This document shows, one piece after another, positions 16,668-26,750 of a stretch of DNA of 64,000 nt (positions are counted from its first letter, which is position 1; each line of letters begins with the position of its first letter). Both the position numbers and the translations under genes were made by a program. Under the pieces are notes generated by a model, which ran no database searches, was not told where the DNA came from, and was given only the letters and a program-made list of their open reading frames with translations. The DNA comes from JAWVFN01 sp963696625. GTDB taxonomy: Bacteria; Actinomycetota; Thermoleophilia; Solirubrobacterales; 70-9. The stretch lies in assembly GCA_963696625.1 (NCBI GenBank), contig CAVOKZ010000034.1:33271-97270 (forward strand), written 5' to 3'.

Positions 16668-18461
16668 ATGACCGACGAGCCCTACGACGAGGAGTCACAC
16701 GACCCCCTGGGGGTGCCTCCGGACCCCCCGGGCGTCTTCGACCCCTCCACCCAGGAGTTCCCCGCGCTCGAGCCCGACGACGAGCAGGAGGTCGAGCGGA
16801 TCGAGAGCGCGCGCGAGCAGATCGGCATGTTCGAGACCGGCGAGTTCATGGCGATCCCGGCGCCGGTGCCCGCTCGCCCGTTCGAGCCCCCGGAATGGGA
16901 CAAGCCGGCCCGCGGGCGCGGCGGCCGCCTCGCCCGTTCGACCGCCTTCTTCTCGCTGGCGACCACGGCGTCCCGCGTCGCCGGCCTGATCCGCGAGGTA
17001 TTCGCCGCCGGCTACTTCGGGGTCAAGGGGCCGATGTCGGCGTTCACGATCGCCTTCCAGGTCCCGAACCTGGTGCGGAGCCTGTTCGCCGACGCCGCGA
17101 TCCAGGCCGCGTTCGTGCCGGTCTTCACCGAGATGCTCGAGAAGGGCAAGAAGCGCGAGGCGTTCAGGCTGGCCTCGACTCTGCTGTTCGCGGTGACGAT
17201 GGTGCTCGGCGCGATCACCGCGATCTTCGTGCTCGCGGCGCCGGTGATCATGCCGATCTTCGCGCCGGGCTTCGAGGGCGAGACCAAGCACCTGACGATC
17301 GTCCTCTCCCAGATCCTCTTCCCGATCCTGATCATGCTCGGGGCGACGGGGATGGTCGTCGGCATCCTCAACAGCTACGACCGCTTCGCCGCCTTCGCGA
17401 TCTCGCCGTTCTTCTGGAACGTCGCGATCATCATCGTCCTCGTCGCGCTGGCGCCGGCGTTCCCCGAGGACAAGCAGATCTACGCCTATGCGATCGGCGT
17501 CCTGGTCGGCACCGCGATCCAGCTCGCGATCCCGGCTTGGGACCTGCGCCACACGCCGTTCAAGTTCAAGTTCGAGCTCGCCTGGACCGCCGAGGTGCGC
17601 CGCGTGCTGCTGCTGATGCTGCCGGTGACGCTCAGCCTCGGGCTGATCAACTTCAACCTGCTGATCAACAGCTTCTTCGGGACCCTGGTCTCCGACGAGG
17701 CCCCGGCGGCGATCGACAAGGCCTTCCGCATCTACATGCTGCCCCAGGGGATCTTCTCGGTCGCGGTCTCGACCGTGGTCTTCCCGACCCTGGCCCGGTT
17801 CGCGGCGCGCGGGGCCTACGACGACCTGCGGCGGACGATGGCCAACGGCATGCGGATGATCGTCCTGCTCCTGGTCCCGGCCGCCGCCTCGATCCTGGTG
17901 CTCTCGACGCCGATGATCCGCCTCGTCTACCAGCGCGGCGAGTTCGACGCCTCGCAGACCCACCTGGTCGCGATCGCGCTCTTCTGGTTCGCCTTCTCGC
18001 TGCCCTTCAACGGGCTCTTCCTGCTCCAGACGCGCACCTTCTTCAGCATCCAGCGGCCCTGGATCCCGACCGCGATCTCGGGCGCCAACCTCGCGATCAC
18101 CGCGCTGGTCGCGCTCGCGCTCTACTCGCTCGGGATCGGCGGCATCGTCGCCGCCACGGTGGTCGCCACGGCCGCCAGCGTCGCCGCCCAGGCCTACGTC
18201 CTGCGCGGCATCCTCGGCGGCCTCGAGCTCGGCCGCTTCGTCGACACCTCGATCCGGGTGCTCGCGGCCTCCGCCGTGCTCGCCGGCGTCAGCTACCTGG
18301 TCTGGTACGGCCTCGACAGCGCCCTCGGACGCAGCTTTGTCGCCCAGGTGATCTCGATGACCACCGCTCTCGGCGCCGGCGGCCTGGTCTACCTCGGCGC
18401 CGCCAAGGCGCTGCGGATCGCCGAGATCGACCAGCTGCTCAATCTCGTTCGCCGGCGCTAG
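16668..18461 (+). CDS. murJ: MurJ/MviN-type lipid II flippase
   Basis: 597 aa integral membrane protein. An acidic cytoplasmic N-terminus of about 85 residues (DEEPYDEESHDP-like, many Asp/Glu/Pro) precedes the MviN domain. That domain starts STAFFSLATTASRVAGLIRE and contains QVPNLVRSLFADAAIQAAFVP (the family signature with the essential Arg) and about 14 hydrophobic helices. It moves lipid II across the membrane for peptidoglycan synthesis. The acidic leader is typical of actinobacterial homologues but lacks a kinase-like C-terminal domain. Confidence 0.93.
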   Translation: MTDEPYDEESHDPLGVPPDPPGVFDPSTQEFPALEPDDEQEVERIESAREQIGMFETGEFMAIPAPVPARPFEPPEWDKPARGRGGRLARSTAFFSLATTASRVAGLIREVFAAGYFGVKGPMSAFTIAFQVPNLVRSLFADAAIQAAFVPVFTEMLEKGKKREAFRLASTLLFAVTMVLGAITAIFVLAAPVIMPIFAPGFEGETKHLTIVLSQILFPILIMLGATGMVVGILNSYDRFAAFAISPFFWNVAIIIVLVALAPAFPEDKQIYAYAIGVLVGTAIQLAIPAWDLRHTPFKFKFELAWTAEVRRVLLLMLPVTLSLGLINFNLLINSFFGTLVSDEAPAAIDKAFRIYMLPQGIFSVAVSTVVFPTLARFAARGAYDDLRRTMANGMRMIVLLLVPAAASILVLSTPMIRLVYQRGEFDASQTHLVAIALFWFAFSLPFNGLFLLQTRTFFSIQRPWIPTAISGANLAITALVALALYSLGIGGIVAATVVATAASVAAQAYVLRGILGGLELGRFVDTSIRVLAASAVLAGVSYLVWYGLDSALGRSFVAQVISMTTALGAGGLVYLGAAKALRIAEIDQLLNLVRRR

Positions 18462-18622
18462 ATGAGTAGTTCCCCGACCCCGCACGCCTGGACCCCGCGT
18501 GGCGCTTCGCATCTCTTCGTCCTCGGGCTTGCCTGTGCCCCCGGCACAGGCTGCGCCCTGCGTCCTCGATCTGCTCGGCCACGCGCGCCCCAGGCGCACG
18601 CTGCCGTGGAACTAATCATCTA
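18459..18622. repeat. Structured intergenic element with imperfect terminal inverted repeats
   Basis: TAGATGAGTAGTTCC (18459-18473) is matched in inverse at 18608-18622 (13 of 15). Inside are a second inverted pair (CGCGTGG / CCACGCG) and a perfect hairpin GCCTGTGC-CCCCG-GCACAGGC (18531-18551). No gene is seen. It could be a MITE-like element, a bidirectional terminator or a structured RNA. From 18623 to 18763 I see nothing definite. Confidence 0.5.
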
Positions 18623-18763
18623 GGCTCCGCGCCCCGTTACCGGTGCCTGCTTTCACGCGCGACTGCGAAAGCGAGCGGCCACCTTGCCGGACTTCTCCTC
18701 CTCGTCTCCGACTGGCTCACTGGGGGTCTTAAGCACGCTGAGCTCGCCCGGGGGCGCGGTCGC

Positions 18764-19171
18764 CTACTCGCCGGCCCGCGGGCGGTAGGTGCCGAACGCC
18801 CATAGGTTGCCCTCCGGGTCCCGGACCGTGAAGTCGCGCGAGCCGTAGTCGGTGTCGGTGATCTCAAGCGCGATCTCGCCGCCGGCCTCGCGGACGCGCT
18901 CATACAGAGAGTCGACCTCGTCCAGCGCGCAGTAGACGAGGCTGCCGCCGGCCGGCAGACTGCGAAACGGCTCCCGGCCCACGCCCGCCGAGGTCAGCAT
19001 CAGGATCGCGCCGCGAAGCTCGATCTCGGCGTGGACCACGTTGCCGTCCTCGTCGCGATGGTCCTCGCGGCGCTCGCAGCCGAGCACCTCCTCGAGCCAC
19101 CGTATCCCCGCGTCGGCGTCGCGGTACTGGAGCTCCGGATAGAAGGTGGGGGTCGAGATCTGCGTGCTCAT
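18764..19171 (-). CDS. VOC (glyoxalase/bleomycin-resistance-like) protein
   Basis: 135 aa with the PhnB-type VOC layout: FYPELQYRDADAGIRWLEEVLGC, AEIELRGAILMLTSAG, VDSLYERVREAGGEIALE and the ending DFTVRDPEGNLWAFGTYRP. Members bind a metal in a beta-alpha-beta-beta-beta barrel and act as dioxygenases, lyases or sequestering proteins. The substrate is unknown. It follows the AraC-type regulator gene on the same strand by 35 bp, so that regulator may control it. Confidence 0.82.
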   Translation of the reverse strand: MSTQISTPTFYPELQYRDADAGIRWLEEVLGCERREDHRDEDGNVVHAEIELRGAILMLTSAGVGREPFRSLPAGGSLVYCALDEVDSLYERVREAGGEIALEITDTDYGSRDFTVRDPEGNLWAFGTYRPRAGE

Positions 19172-19206
19172 CGGTCCTCCTTGGGTCGCGATTGACGCCC
19201 GTGAAC

Positions 19207-20166
19207 CTAGACGGGCGAGGGGATCTCGTCTTGGACGGATGGGAACGGCGGCGCGGTCTCGGGCCAGGCGCAGCCGTCTGCGATTCCGCCCTCGTCGGGG
19301 AGCAGCAGCGCCTCGAGCTCGGTCGGGGCGAGCCCGGAAAACTGGCGAAAGTCGCGGTTCAGGTGGGCCTGGTCGTAGTAGCCGCAGTCGAGCGCGATCT
19401 CGGTCAGGCCACGGCGCTTGCCGTTCGCTGCGTCGAGCCGGCGAGCCGGGGGGGAGGCGCCGAGCAGCCGAGCCGCGCGCCCGAAGCGAAGCAGGCGCGC
19501 CAGCGTCTTCGGCGCCAGGCCGACCTGCTCGCCGAAGCGCGAGCTCAGGTGCCTACGGCTGCAGCGAAGCTCCGACGCCAGCTCGCTCACTCCCAGGCGC
19601 CCGTCGGCCTCGAGCAGCCGCCGCCAGGCCCAAGCGACGTCGGGCGCAGGGTGCTGAGCCCGCGCGAAGCGCTGGAGAAACAGCCGGTCGAGGATCGAGA
19701 AGCGCGCCCGCCAGTCAGCCGCCTCGTGCAGGCGCTCGGGCAGGCGCGCCCCCGGTGCTCCGAGCACGTCCTCGAGTTCCACGACGCGGTTGGTGAGCTC
19801 GCGCATCGGCAGCCCGAGGAGCATGAACGCTCCCAGCGGGGTGAGGTCGATCTGGACGCCGCGCTGGCTGCCGAAGGAGTCGACGAGGGCGTAGGAATCC
19901 GAGAGCCCGGCGACGAACGCCCCCACGCGCCTGCGGCGCTCACCGAGATCCGGGAAGGAGACCTCGATCGGGTGGTCGAAGCCCACGATCAGGGCGGCCT
20001 GGGCGGTTGCGAGCTCGCGCCGGCGGCTGAAGGCGACGGTCTCCTCGTCGTAGCCGCAGTAGCAGCGCACGTGCGGCCGCAGGCGAGGATCGGCCTCGGC
20101 GACCACCATCTCCCAGCGCCCGAGCGGGGAGGAGTGGCGGATGGTGCAGGGTTGAGCGGTTCCCAT
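19207..20166 (-). CDS. AraC-family transcriptional regulator
   Basis: 319 aa. The C-terminal double helix-turn-helix spans about 205-300: SELASELRCSRRHLSSRFGEQVGLAPKTLARLLRF and then ALDCGYYDQAHLNRDFRQFSGLAPTEL. The N-terminal 190 residues are a ligand-binding region of the DUF6597 kind (HVRCYCGYDEE, GQRGVQIDLTPLGAFMLLGLPM-like pattern). It sits upstream of, and probably co-transcribed with, the VOC gene. Confidence 0.88.
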   Translation of the reverse strand: MGTAQPCTIRHSSPLGRWEMVVAEADPRLRPHVRCYCGYDEETVAFSRRRELATAQAALIVGFDHPIEVSFPDLGERRRRVGAFVAGLSDSYALVDSFGSQRGVQIDLTPLGAFMLLGLPMRELTNRVVELEDVLGAPGARLPERLHEAADWRARFSILDRLFLQRFARAQHPAPDVAWAWRRLLEADGRLGVSELASELRCSRRHLSSRFGEQVGLAPKTLARLLRFGRAARLLGASPPARRLDAANGKRRGLTEIALDCGYYDQAHLNRDFRQFSGLAPTELEALLLPDEGGIADGCAWPETAPPFPSVQDEIPSPV

Positions 20167-20251
20167 GGGCGCAAGGTACCGCGACCATCAATCCGAATCT
20201 CGTCTGGCGATTGGGCTTGCGCCTTCCTCTTCGCGTTCTTGATGGCGCGGG

Positions 20252-20292
20252 TGACAAATGGGGTCAGGTGACAAATGGGGTGACAAATGGGG
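20252..20292. repeat. Short direct repeats TGACAAATGGGG
   Basis: Three copies of TGACAAATGGGG start at 20252, 20269 and 20281, followed by TCAGGTCTTGAATG. The pattern resembles non-coding repeats often found beside REP/RAYT-type loci. No transposase of that family is in the window. The stretch 20167-20888 has no convincing gene and carries this and the palindromes listed next. Confidence 0.6.
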
Positions 20293-20469
20293 TCAGGTCT
20301 TGAATGCAACAGGCCGCGTGAATGTCGGATGGCAGACCTGACCCTGGAGACACATGACCCCAGACCCTGCCAGACCCCGCTCGGGCTTCCGGTGCCACGC
20401 GGGAGCGGTTGTGACCGATCGCGGGCGGCCGCGACTCGTCGGCTTGGAGAGCGCCTGTTCCAACCTAAC

Positions 20470-20592
20470 GGGGTCTGACCCCTTTAGAAAAGCCGCCACG
20501 CCTCGACCGGCTCCGCGGAACCGCCGACGACACACTCACGACACAGAGTCTCAACCTCAACTGCCCGAACCCTCCAAAAGGGGTCAGACCCC
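20470..20592. repeat. Two GGGGTC(T/A)GACCCC palindromes
   Basis: GGGGTCTGACCCC at 20470-20482 and GGGGTCAGACCCC at 20580-20592 are 6-bp inverted repeats around one central base. They lie about 110 bp apart in non-coding DNA and are of the REP-like kind. Confidence 0.75.
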
Positions 20593-20630
20593 TCGTATCT
20601 GTTTCGACACGAAGTCTCGACCTGCCTACT

Positions 20631-20724
20631 AAAGGGGTCTGACCCCGTCAATCCCGTCAATCCCAAAGGGGTCTGACCCCGTCAATCCCGTCAATCCCAA
20701 AGGGGTCTGACCCCGTCAATCCCG
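20631..20724. repeat. 34-bp tandem repeat, 2.7 copies, carrying the GGGGTC palindrome
   Basis: The unit begins AAAGGGGTCTGACCCC and ends in two GTCAATCCC copies. It repeats at 20631-20664, 20665-20698 and partly at 20699-20724. Each unit holds one palindrome, so the array makes three adjacent hairpins about 160 bp upstream of the toxin-antitoxin pair. Confidence 0.85.
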
Positions 20725-20888
20725 GAACGCAGCTCATTCGCAGTTGATTACGAACACTTGGAGATCTCGTTCGACAGGGTGAAAGTCACAGAGGCCACCT
20801 TGGCAACCGATTGATCGTGGGCGATTCCGCTCGCACGCATGGGACGCCCAACGTGCGATAGCGGCCGGTCCGTAGAGCGTGCGAGAAT

Positions 20889-21146
20889 GTGCTCGTGACG
20901 AAGTCAGACCTGCACGAACTCGTCGACAAGCTCCCCGAGGGCGCGGTCGACGGTGCCGCGGTACTCCTCGAGGGGATCGCCAAGGGTCGGATCGACCCCG
21001 ACCAGGCGTGGTTCTGGACGCGCGAATGGCAGGAGGGCGAGCAGGAGGCCGATGCCCAGCTCGCCGCCGGCGAGGGCACCGTGCACAAGAGCACCGAGGA
21101 CTTCGTCGCGCACCTCAAGAAGAACGCTTCAGCCCCGTCCGAGTAG
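20889..21146 (+). CDS. Putative antitoxin of a RelE-type pair
   Basis: Up to 85 aa (GTG 20889, or GTG 20895 giving VTKSDLHELVDKLPEG). The start resembles small antitoxins (LHELVDKLPEGAVDGAAVLLEGI). The rest is acidic with WFWTREWQEGEQEAD and ends in a disordered STEDFVAHLKKNASAPSE. It is followed after 3 bp by a RelE/HigB-like toxin gene, which supports the antitoxin role more than its own sequence does. Confidence 0.6.
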   Translation: MLVTKSDLHELVDKLPEGAVDGAAVLLEGIAKGRIDPDQAWFWTREWQEGEQEADAQLAAGEGTVHKSTEDFVAHLKKNASAPSE

Positions 21147-21149
21147 CCG

Positions 21150-21440
21150 GTGCCCACCCATCGGGAGCTGCCCCGCTTCCTCCGAGACTGGCGAGGGCTG
21201 CAAGCCGATCAGCGCGTGGCGTTCCTCACGGCGCTCGAGCTGTTCGTAGCCGGCCTGACGGTCGGGCGCTTCGAGCCACGCCTGCGAATCAAACGAGTGC
21301 AGGGACACCCGGGTGTGTGGGAAATGACCTGGGCGCCCGACGGTCGGGCTACGTTCCAATACGGAGAAGAGATCCGGCCGGGCGACCGGCACATCGTCTG
21401 GCGGCGGATCGGCACGCATGCGATCTTCCGCGCGCCTTGA
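21150..21440 (+). CDS. RelE/HigB-like toxin
   Basis: 96 aa, GTG start. The C-terminal half fits the RelE/ParE fold: RFEPRLRIKRVQGHPGVWEMTW, then GRATFQYGEEIRPGDRHIVWRRIGTHAIFR. Such toxins cleave mRNA at the ribosome or inhibit gyrase; which one cannot be told here. It is paired tightly with the upstream gene and lies in the accessory interval next to REP-like repeats and the IS element. Confidence 0.7.
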   Translation: MPTHRELPRFLRDWRGLQADQRVAFLTALELFVAGLTVGRFEPRLRIKRVQGHPGVWEMTWAPDGRATFQYGEEIRPGDRHIVWRRIGTHAIFRAP

Positions 21441-21557
21441 CCGGGGCGCTCGGTGTGACTCCTCTGTGCGAGAAGCAGCAGCATCGCAGAGCGCGCCGCT
21501 CACGATCCAGCGCAGTACTCGAAATCACCCTCCAGAGGGAAGGTGGGGCGGGTTAGA

Positions 21558-22601
21558 TGTAGTTCCTAACCACATTGTTCATCCGGGCCTCCTTGGAGGC
21601 TGGGGGTGTCATGCCACCCAGATCCAAGGAGGAACACCGGATGAAGATTCACGCTAACGCCAAGCTCGGCCCGAAGGGCAGGGCGATCATGGTCAAGCGC
21701 GTCGTCGAGGAGGGCTGGTCGCTCACCGCGGCGGCCGAGGCCGCCGGGGTGAGCGAGCGAACCGCCGGCAAGTGGGTCGCCCGCTACCGCTCAGAGGGCG
21801 AGGCAGGTCTATACGACCGCAGCTGCGAGCCCCACTCGGTTCCCCACGCCACCCCGGAGGACCGGGTCGAGGCGATCGCGGCCCTGCGGCGGGTGCGCCT
21901 CACCGGGGCCGAGATCGCGATGGCGCTCGGCATGGCGATTTCGACCGTCTCGGCGGTCCTAGGTCGCATCGGGCTCGGCAAGCTCGGCGCCCTGGAGCCG
22001 CTCGAGCCCCCCAACCGCTATGAGCGGGCCCGCGCCGGTGAGCTGCTTCACATCGACGTCAAGAAGCTGGGGCGGATCGGCCACCGAGGCGCCGGGCACC
22101 GCGTCACGGGCAACCGCGGCAAAGGGCAGCGCTCACGCGGAGCCGGCTGGGAGTACGTGCACGTCTGCGTCGACGACGCCACCCGTCTCGCCTACGTCGA
22201 GGTGCTGGCCAACGAGAAGGCAACCACCGCGATCGGCTTCCTGAGGCGAGCGGTCGCCTTCTATCGCTCGCACGGGATCGAGGTGACGGGCCTGATGACC
22301 GACAACGGCTCCGCCTACCGCTCCACCACCCACGCGATCGCCTGCCGGGCGTTGAAGATCAAGCACATCCGCACCCGCCCCTACCGGCCGCGCACCAACG
22401 GCAAGGCCGAGCGCTTCATCCGCACGATGCTCGGCGGCTGGGCCTACGGGGCGATCTACCGGGACTCGGCGGAGCGAACCGCGGCTCTATCCGGCTGGCT
22501 CAGCTTCTATAACTGGCGCAGACCACACGGCTCCCTCGCCAAGAGGCCGCCCGGAGCTCGGCTCGCCGAGCTAAAGGCGAACAATGTGGCTGGTTCTTAC
22601 A
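21558..22601 (+). mobile_element. Complete IS481-family insertion sequence
   Basis: About 1,044 bp bounded by inverted repeats at 21558-21580 and 22579-22601. They share TGTA at the tip and the block CCACATTGTTC (17 of 23 positions). It is flanked by a perfect 6-bp target duplication GTTAGA (21552-21557 and 22602-22607). It carries one intact transposase gene. The exact duplication and intact gene suggest a recent insertion. Confidence 0.9.
21588..21632 (+). promoter_or_regulatory. Leader hairpin that can mask the transposase ribosome binding site
   Basis: CCTCCTTGG (21588-21596) is the exact complement of CCAAGGAGG (21624-21632), which contains the ribosome binding site of the transposase. 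A competing local hairpin, GCCTCC-TT-GGAGGC (21587-21600), uses the same left arm. The layout suggests attenuated transposase translation. Confidence 0.55.
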
Positions 22602-22606
22602 GTTAG
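21641..22606 (+). CDS. IS481-family transposase (DDE)
   Basis: 321 aa. The N-terminal helix-turn-helix (VVEEGWSLTAAAEAAGVSERTAGKW) and second HTH (AEIAMALGMAISTVSAVLGRIGLG) precede the integrase core: LLHIDVKKLG (first D), GLMTDNGSAYRS (second D) and RPYRPRTNGKAERFIRTML (E), ending YNWRRPHGSLAKRPPG. ATG 21641 has AAGGAGG eight bases upstream. The stop TAG (22604-22606) lies in the target duplication just outside the element. Confidence 0.94.
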   Translation: MKIHANAKLGPKGRAIMVKRVVEEGWSLTAAAEAAGVSERTAGKWVARYRSEGEAGLYDRSCEPHSVPHATPEDRVEAIAALRRVRLTGAEIAMALGMAISTVSAVLGRIGLGKLGALEPLEPPNRYERARAGELLHIDVKKLGRIGHRGAGHRVTGNRGKGQRSRGAGWEYVHVCVDDATRLAYVEVLANEKATTAIGFLRRAVAFYRSHGIEVTGLMTDNGSAYRSTTHAIACRALKIKHIRTRPYRPRTNGKAERFIRTMLGGWAYGAIYRDSAERTAALSGWLSFYNWRRPHGSLAKRPPGARLAELKANNVAGSYS

Positions 22607-22875
22607 ACCTGGGTCGCCGCAATGCCCGCCGCGGCGACGAGGATCGACGCGATCATCCCGCCGCCGACCTGGATCAGGGTTCGCTGGAGCGCGTCGAAGC
22701 GCTGGTCCATGCGGTCAAACCGTGCGTCCATGCGGTCAAACCGCTGGTCGACGGCATCAAACCGCTGGTCGACGGCATCAAACCGCTGGTCGACGGTGTC
22801 AAACCGCTGGTCGACCCTGAGCGCGAACTCGTCGAGACGCTCGTCACTCCACACTGCTCGTGCATGCTCGGGCAT
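22603..22875 (-). CDS. Heptad-repeat coiled-coil protein with C-terminal membrane anchor
   Basis: 90 aa from ATG ([17 protein letters not shown]). Six imperfect heptads of the VDQRFDA type (about 20-62) form a coiled coil, followed by a hydrophobic C-terminus ([20 protein letters not shown]) that would anchor it in the membrane. Such small tail-anchored proteins are common and of unknown role. Its stop codon lies in the IS target duplication, so the IS inserted exactly at its 3' end. Confidence 0.65.
   Translation of the reverse strand: MPEHARAVWSDERLDEFALRVDQRFDTVDQRFDAVDQRFDAVDQRFDRMDARFDRMDQRFDALQRTLIQVGGGMIASILVAAAGIAATQV
22693..22818. repeat. 21-bp tandem repeat, 6 units (coding)
   Basis: Six consecutive 21-bp units of the type GTCAAACCGCTGGTCGACGGC encode the VDQRFDA heptads of the minus-strand gene. 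The three middle units are nearly identical, so copy number could change in frame. Confidence 0.85.
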
Positions 22876-22919
22876 GTCACCAGGATAGAGCCGCCCCGTA
22901 CCCTTATTCGCCCCCGCCA

Positions 22920-24713
<1,794 letters not shown>

Positions 24714-24774
24714 GCTGAGCGACGCCCAGCGCAACAGCGCGCCGGCTCACGGATTGGCTTGAGGCCTGGAACCT

Positions 24775-24807
24775 AAAGGGGTCAACCTGAAGGGGCCTGA
24801 CCCCTTT
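24775..24807. terminator. AAAGGGGTCA/TGACCCCTTT hairpin after lepA
   Basis: A perfect 10-bp inverted repeat (24775-24784 and 24798-24807) with a 13-base spacer lies between lepA and the MaoC pair. It shares the GGGGTC core of the repeats at 20.5 kb. It may end lepA transcription or be another copy of that repeat family. Confidence 0.55.
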
Positions 24808-24837
24808 GGAAACGCGCCGGTTAGAATCGCCGCCGCG

Positions 24838-25278
24838 ATGCCCGTCGAGACCAAAGCCGTCGGCAAGGAATGGGAGCCCGCGGCCTTCGAGGTCGAGGGC
24901 GGGCGCATCACCCAGTACGCCGACGCGATCGGCGCCGAGAACGACATCCACCGCGATGCCGAGGCGGCAAAGGCGGCCGGGTTCCGCGAGATCGTCGCGC
25001 CGCCGATGTTCGCGGTCGTCTACAGCGCCCCGGCGATCGGGCCCGCGCTCCTCGACCCCGAGGTCGCGATCAACTTCCCGGCGATGGTCCACGGCGGCCA
25101 GGAGTTCGCCTGGGGCGAACCGGTCTGCGCCGGCGACACGATCACGACGACCGCCAAGTGCAACGAGATCTACGAGAAGGACGGCAAGGGCTTCTACGTG
25201 TTCGAGACCGTCTCCACCAACCAGGACGGCGACGAGGTCGTGCGCGGCACCTGGACCAACATCGTGAGAGGTGTCTGA
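24838..25278 (+). CDS. MaoC-like dehydratase, FAS1-type N-terminal domain (HadA-like subunit)
   Basis: 146 aa hot-dog fold: EVEGGRITQYADAIGAENDIHRD, IVAPPMFAVVY and INFPAMVHGGQEFAWGEPV. In mycobacteria HadA/HadC subunits pair with HadB to dehydrate 3-hydroxyacyl chains. This subunit lacks the catalytic DxNPIH motif, which its neighbour supplies. The next gene starts right after its stop, so the two form a heterodimer operon. Confidence 0.85.
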   Translation: MPVETKAVGKEWEPAAFEVEGGRITQYADAIGAENDIHRDAEAAKAAGFREIVAPPMFAVVYSAPAIGPALLDPEVAINFPAMVHGGQEFAWGEPVCAGDTITTTAKCNEIYEKDGKGFYVFETVSTNQDGDEVVRGTWTNIVRGV

Positions 25279-25674
25279 ATGGCCGACCTGAAACAGGGCG
25301 ACGCGATCCCCGGGCTCCACGTCACGCCCGACGCCGGGCTGACCAAGCGCTACGCCGAGGCCTCGGGCGACGCGAACCCGATCCACACCGACCCGGAATT
25401 CGCCAAGTCCGCGGGCCTGCCCGGATGCATCCTCCACGGCCTCTGGACGATGGCCCAGGTCGCGCGCGCCAACTCCGCGATCGCCGACGGCGACCCGCGG
25501 GCGCTGAAGCGGCTCTCGGTCCAGTTCCGCGGCATGGGCTTCCCCGAGCAGGAAGTCGTGGTCACCGGCACCGTCAAGGAAGCCGGCGACGGCAAGCTCG
25601 TGATCGACACGGTCGCCGAGCAGAACGGCAACCAGATCATCCGCAACGCCGAGGCCGAGCTCGAGCTGCCCTGA
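25279..25674 (+). CDS. MaoC-like hydratase/dehydratase (HadB-like subunit)
   Basis: 131 aa with the hydratase-2 motif YAEASGDANPIHTDPEFAKSAGLPGCILHGLW, whose Asp and His are catalytic. It completes the heterodimer with the preceding gene. Role by family: (R)-3-hydroxyacyl dehydration in fatty-acid elongation; the exact substrate is not evident. Confidence 0.87.
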   Translation: MADLKQGDAIPGLHVTPDAGLTKRYAEASGDANPIHTDPEFAKSAGLPGCILHGLWTMAQVARANSAIADGDPRALKRLSVQFRGMGFPEQEVVVTGTVKEAGDGKLVIDTVAEQNGNQIIRNAEAELELP

Positions 25675-25715
25675 CCGCGTCGGGCCGGACCGTCGCCGCA
25701 CCTAAAATTCCAGGT

Positions 25716-26746
25716 GTGCTGAGCGAACGCAGACAGCAGGTCCTCGCGGCCGTGGTCGAGGCCCACCTCGAATCGGGGCGGCCGGTCGGCTCGCGCGCGA
25801 TCGCCGGGCATCCGCAGATCGAGTGGAGCTCGTCGACGGTGCGCGCCGAGCTCGCGGCGCTCGAGAGCGACGGGTATCTCACCCATCCGCACACCTCGGC
25901 CGGGCGCCAGCCGACCGACAGCGGCTACCGCTTCTACTTCGACGCCCTGCTCGCCATGCGGCCGGCCGCGGCCGACGCCGCCGGCGCGCTCGAGCTTCTC
26001 GCGGATGCGAAACGAGGTCGAGGACGCGATCCGCGAGACGACCGCCGAGCTCTCGCGGATCAACGACCTGCTCGCCGTGGTCACCGCGCCGCCGATCGAG
26101 TCTGCGCGCATCCACCGGGTCGAGGTCCTGCTGCCTCAGCCGCGGGTCGTGACCGTCGTCGTGATCGCCTCCAACGGCGAGGTCTCGAAGCGGACGATGA
26201 CCTTCTCGAAGCCGGTCGACACCGGCCTCGCCGCCTGGGCCTCGAGCTATCTCAACGAGCGGCTCGCCGGCCTCGCCGTCGGCGGGCGGATGATCGCCGA
26301 CCGGCTCGCCGACCCGGAGCCTCTCGCCGGCCGAGGCCCGGTTCATCGCCGAGCTCTCGCCGGCCCTGCGCGACCCCGACGAGGCGGCCGACCACGTCCT
26401 CTACCTCGACGGCGCGGCGCGGCTGCTCTCCGAGGACCACGCTCAGGAGATCCCCCGCGCCGAGCAGCTGCTCGAGGCGCTCGAGCGCCGCGTAACCCTG
26501 CTCGGCGTGCTGCGCTCGGCGCTCGACTCGCGCTCGGTCTTCGGCTGGATCGGCGAGGAGAACCCGCGGCCGGAGCTGCGCGGCGTCAGCGTCATCGGCG
26601 CCAACTACGGGCTCGCCCACCGCAATCTCGGCTCGGTCGGCGTCATGGGGCCGCTGCGGATGGACTACGCGACCGCGATCTCCTCGGTGCACTCCGCAGC
26701 CGGCGAGCTCTCGCGGTTCTTCGAGACGGTCTACGACGAGGGCTGA
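25716..26746 (+). CDS. hrcA: Heat-inducible repressor HrcA (two one-base frameshifts)
   Basis: The winged-helix start (RRQQVLAAVVEAHLESGRPVGSRAIA, SSSTVRAELAALESDGYLTHPHTSAGR) is in frame with GTG 25716. The middle (EDAIRETTAELSRINDLLAVVT) and end (SVIGANYGLAHRNLGSVGVMGPLRMDY) are in two other frames. Removing one T in GAGCTTCTCGCGG (25992-26004) and one C in GAGCCTCTCGCCG (26317-26329) joins them into one normal HrcA of about 343 aa. Both restore GAGCTCTCG. HrcA represses chaperone operons via CIRCE; I see no CIRCE here. It precedes dnaJ by 4 bp. Confidence 0.9.
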
Positions 26747-26750
26747 GAAC

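Noticed and set aside
20354..20632. Possible 92-aa gene in the repeat-rich gap
   Set aside because: It spans the GGGGTC palindromes, has no ribosome binding site and no protein-like pattern.
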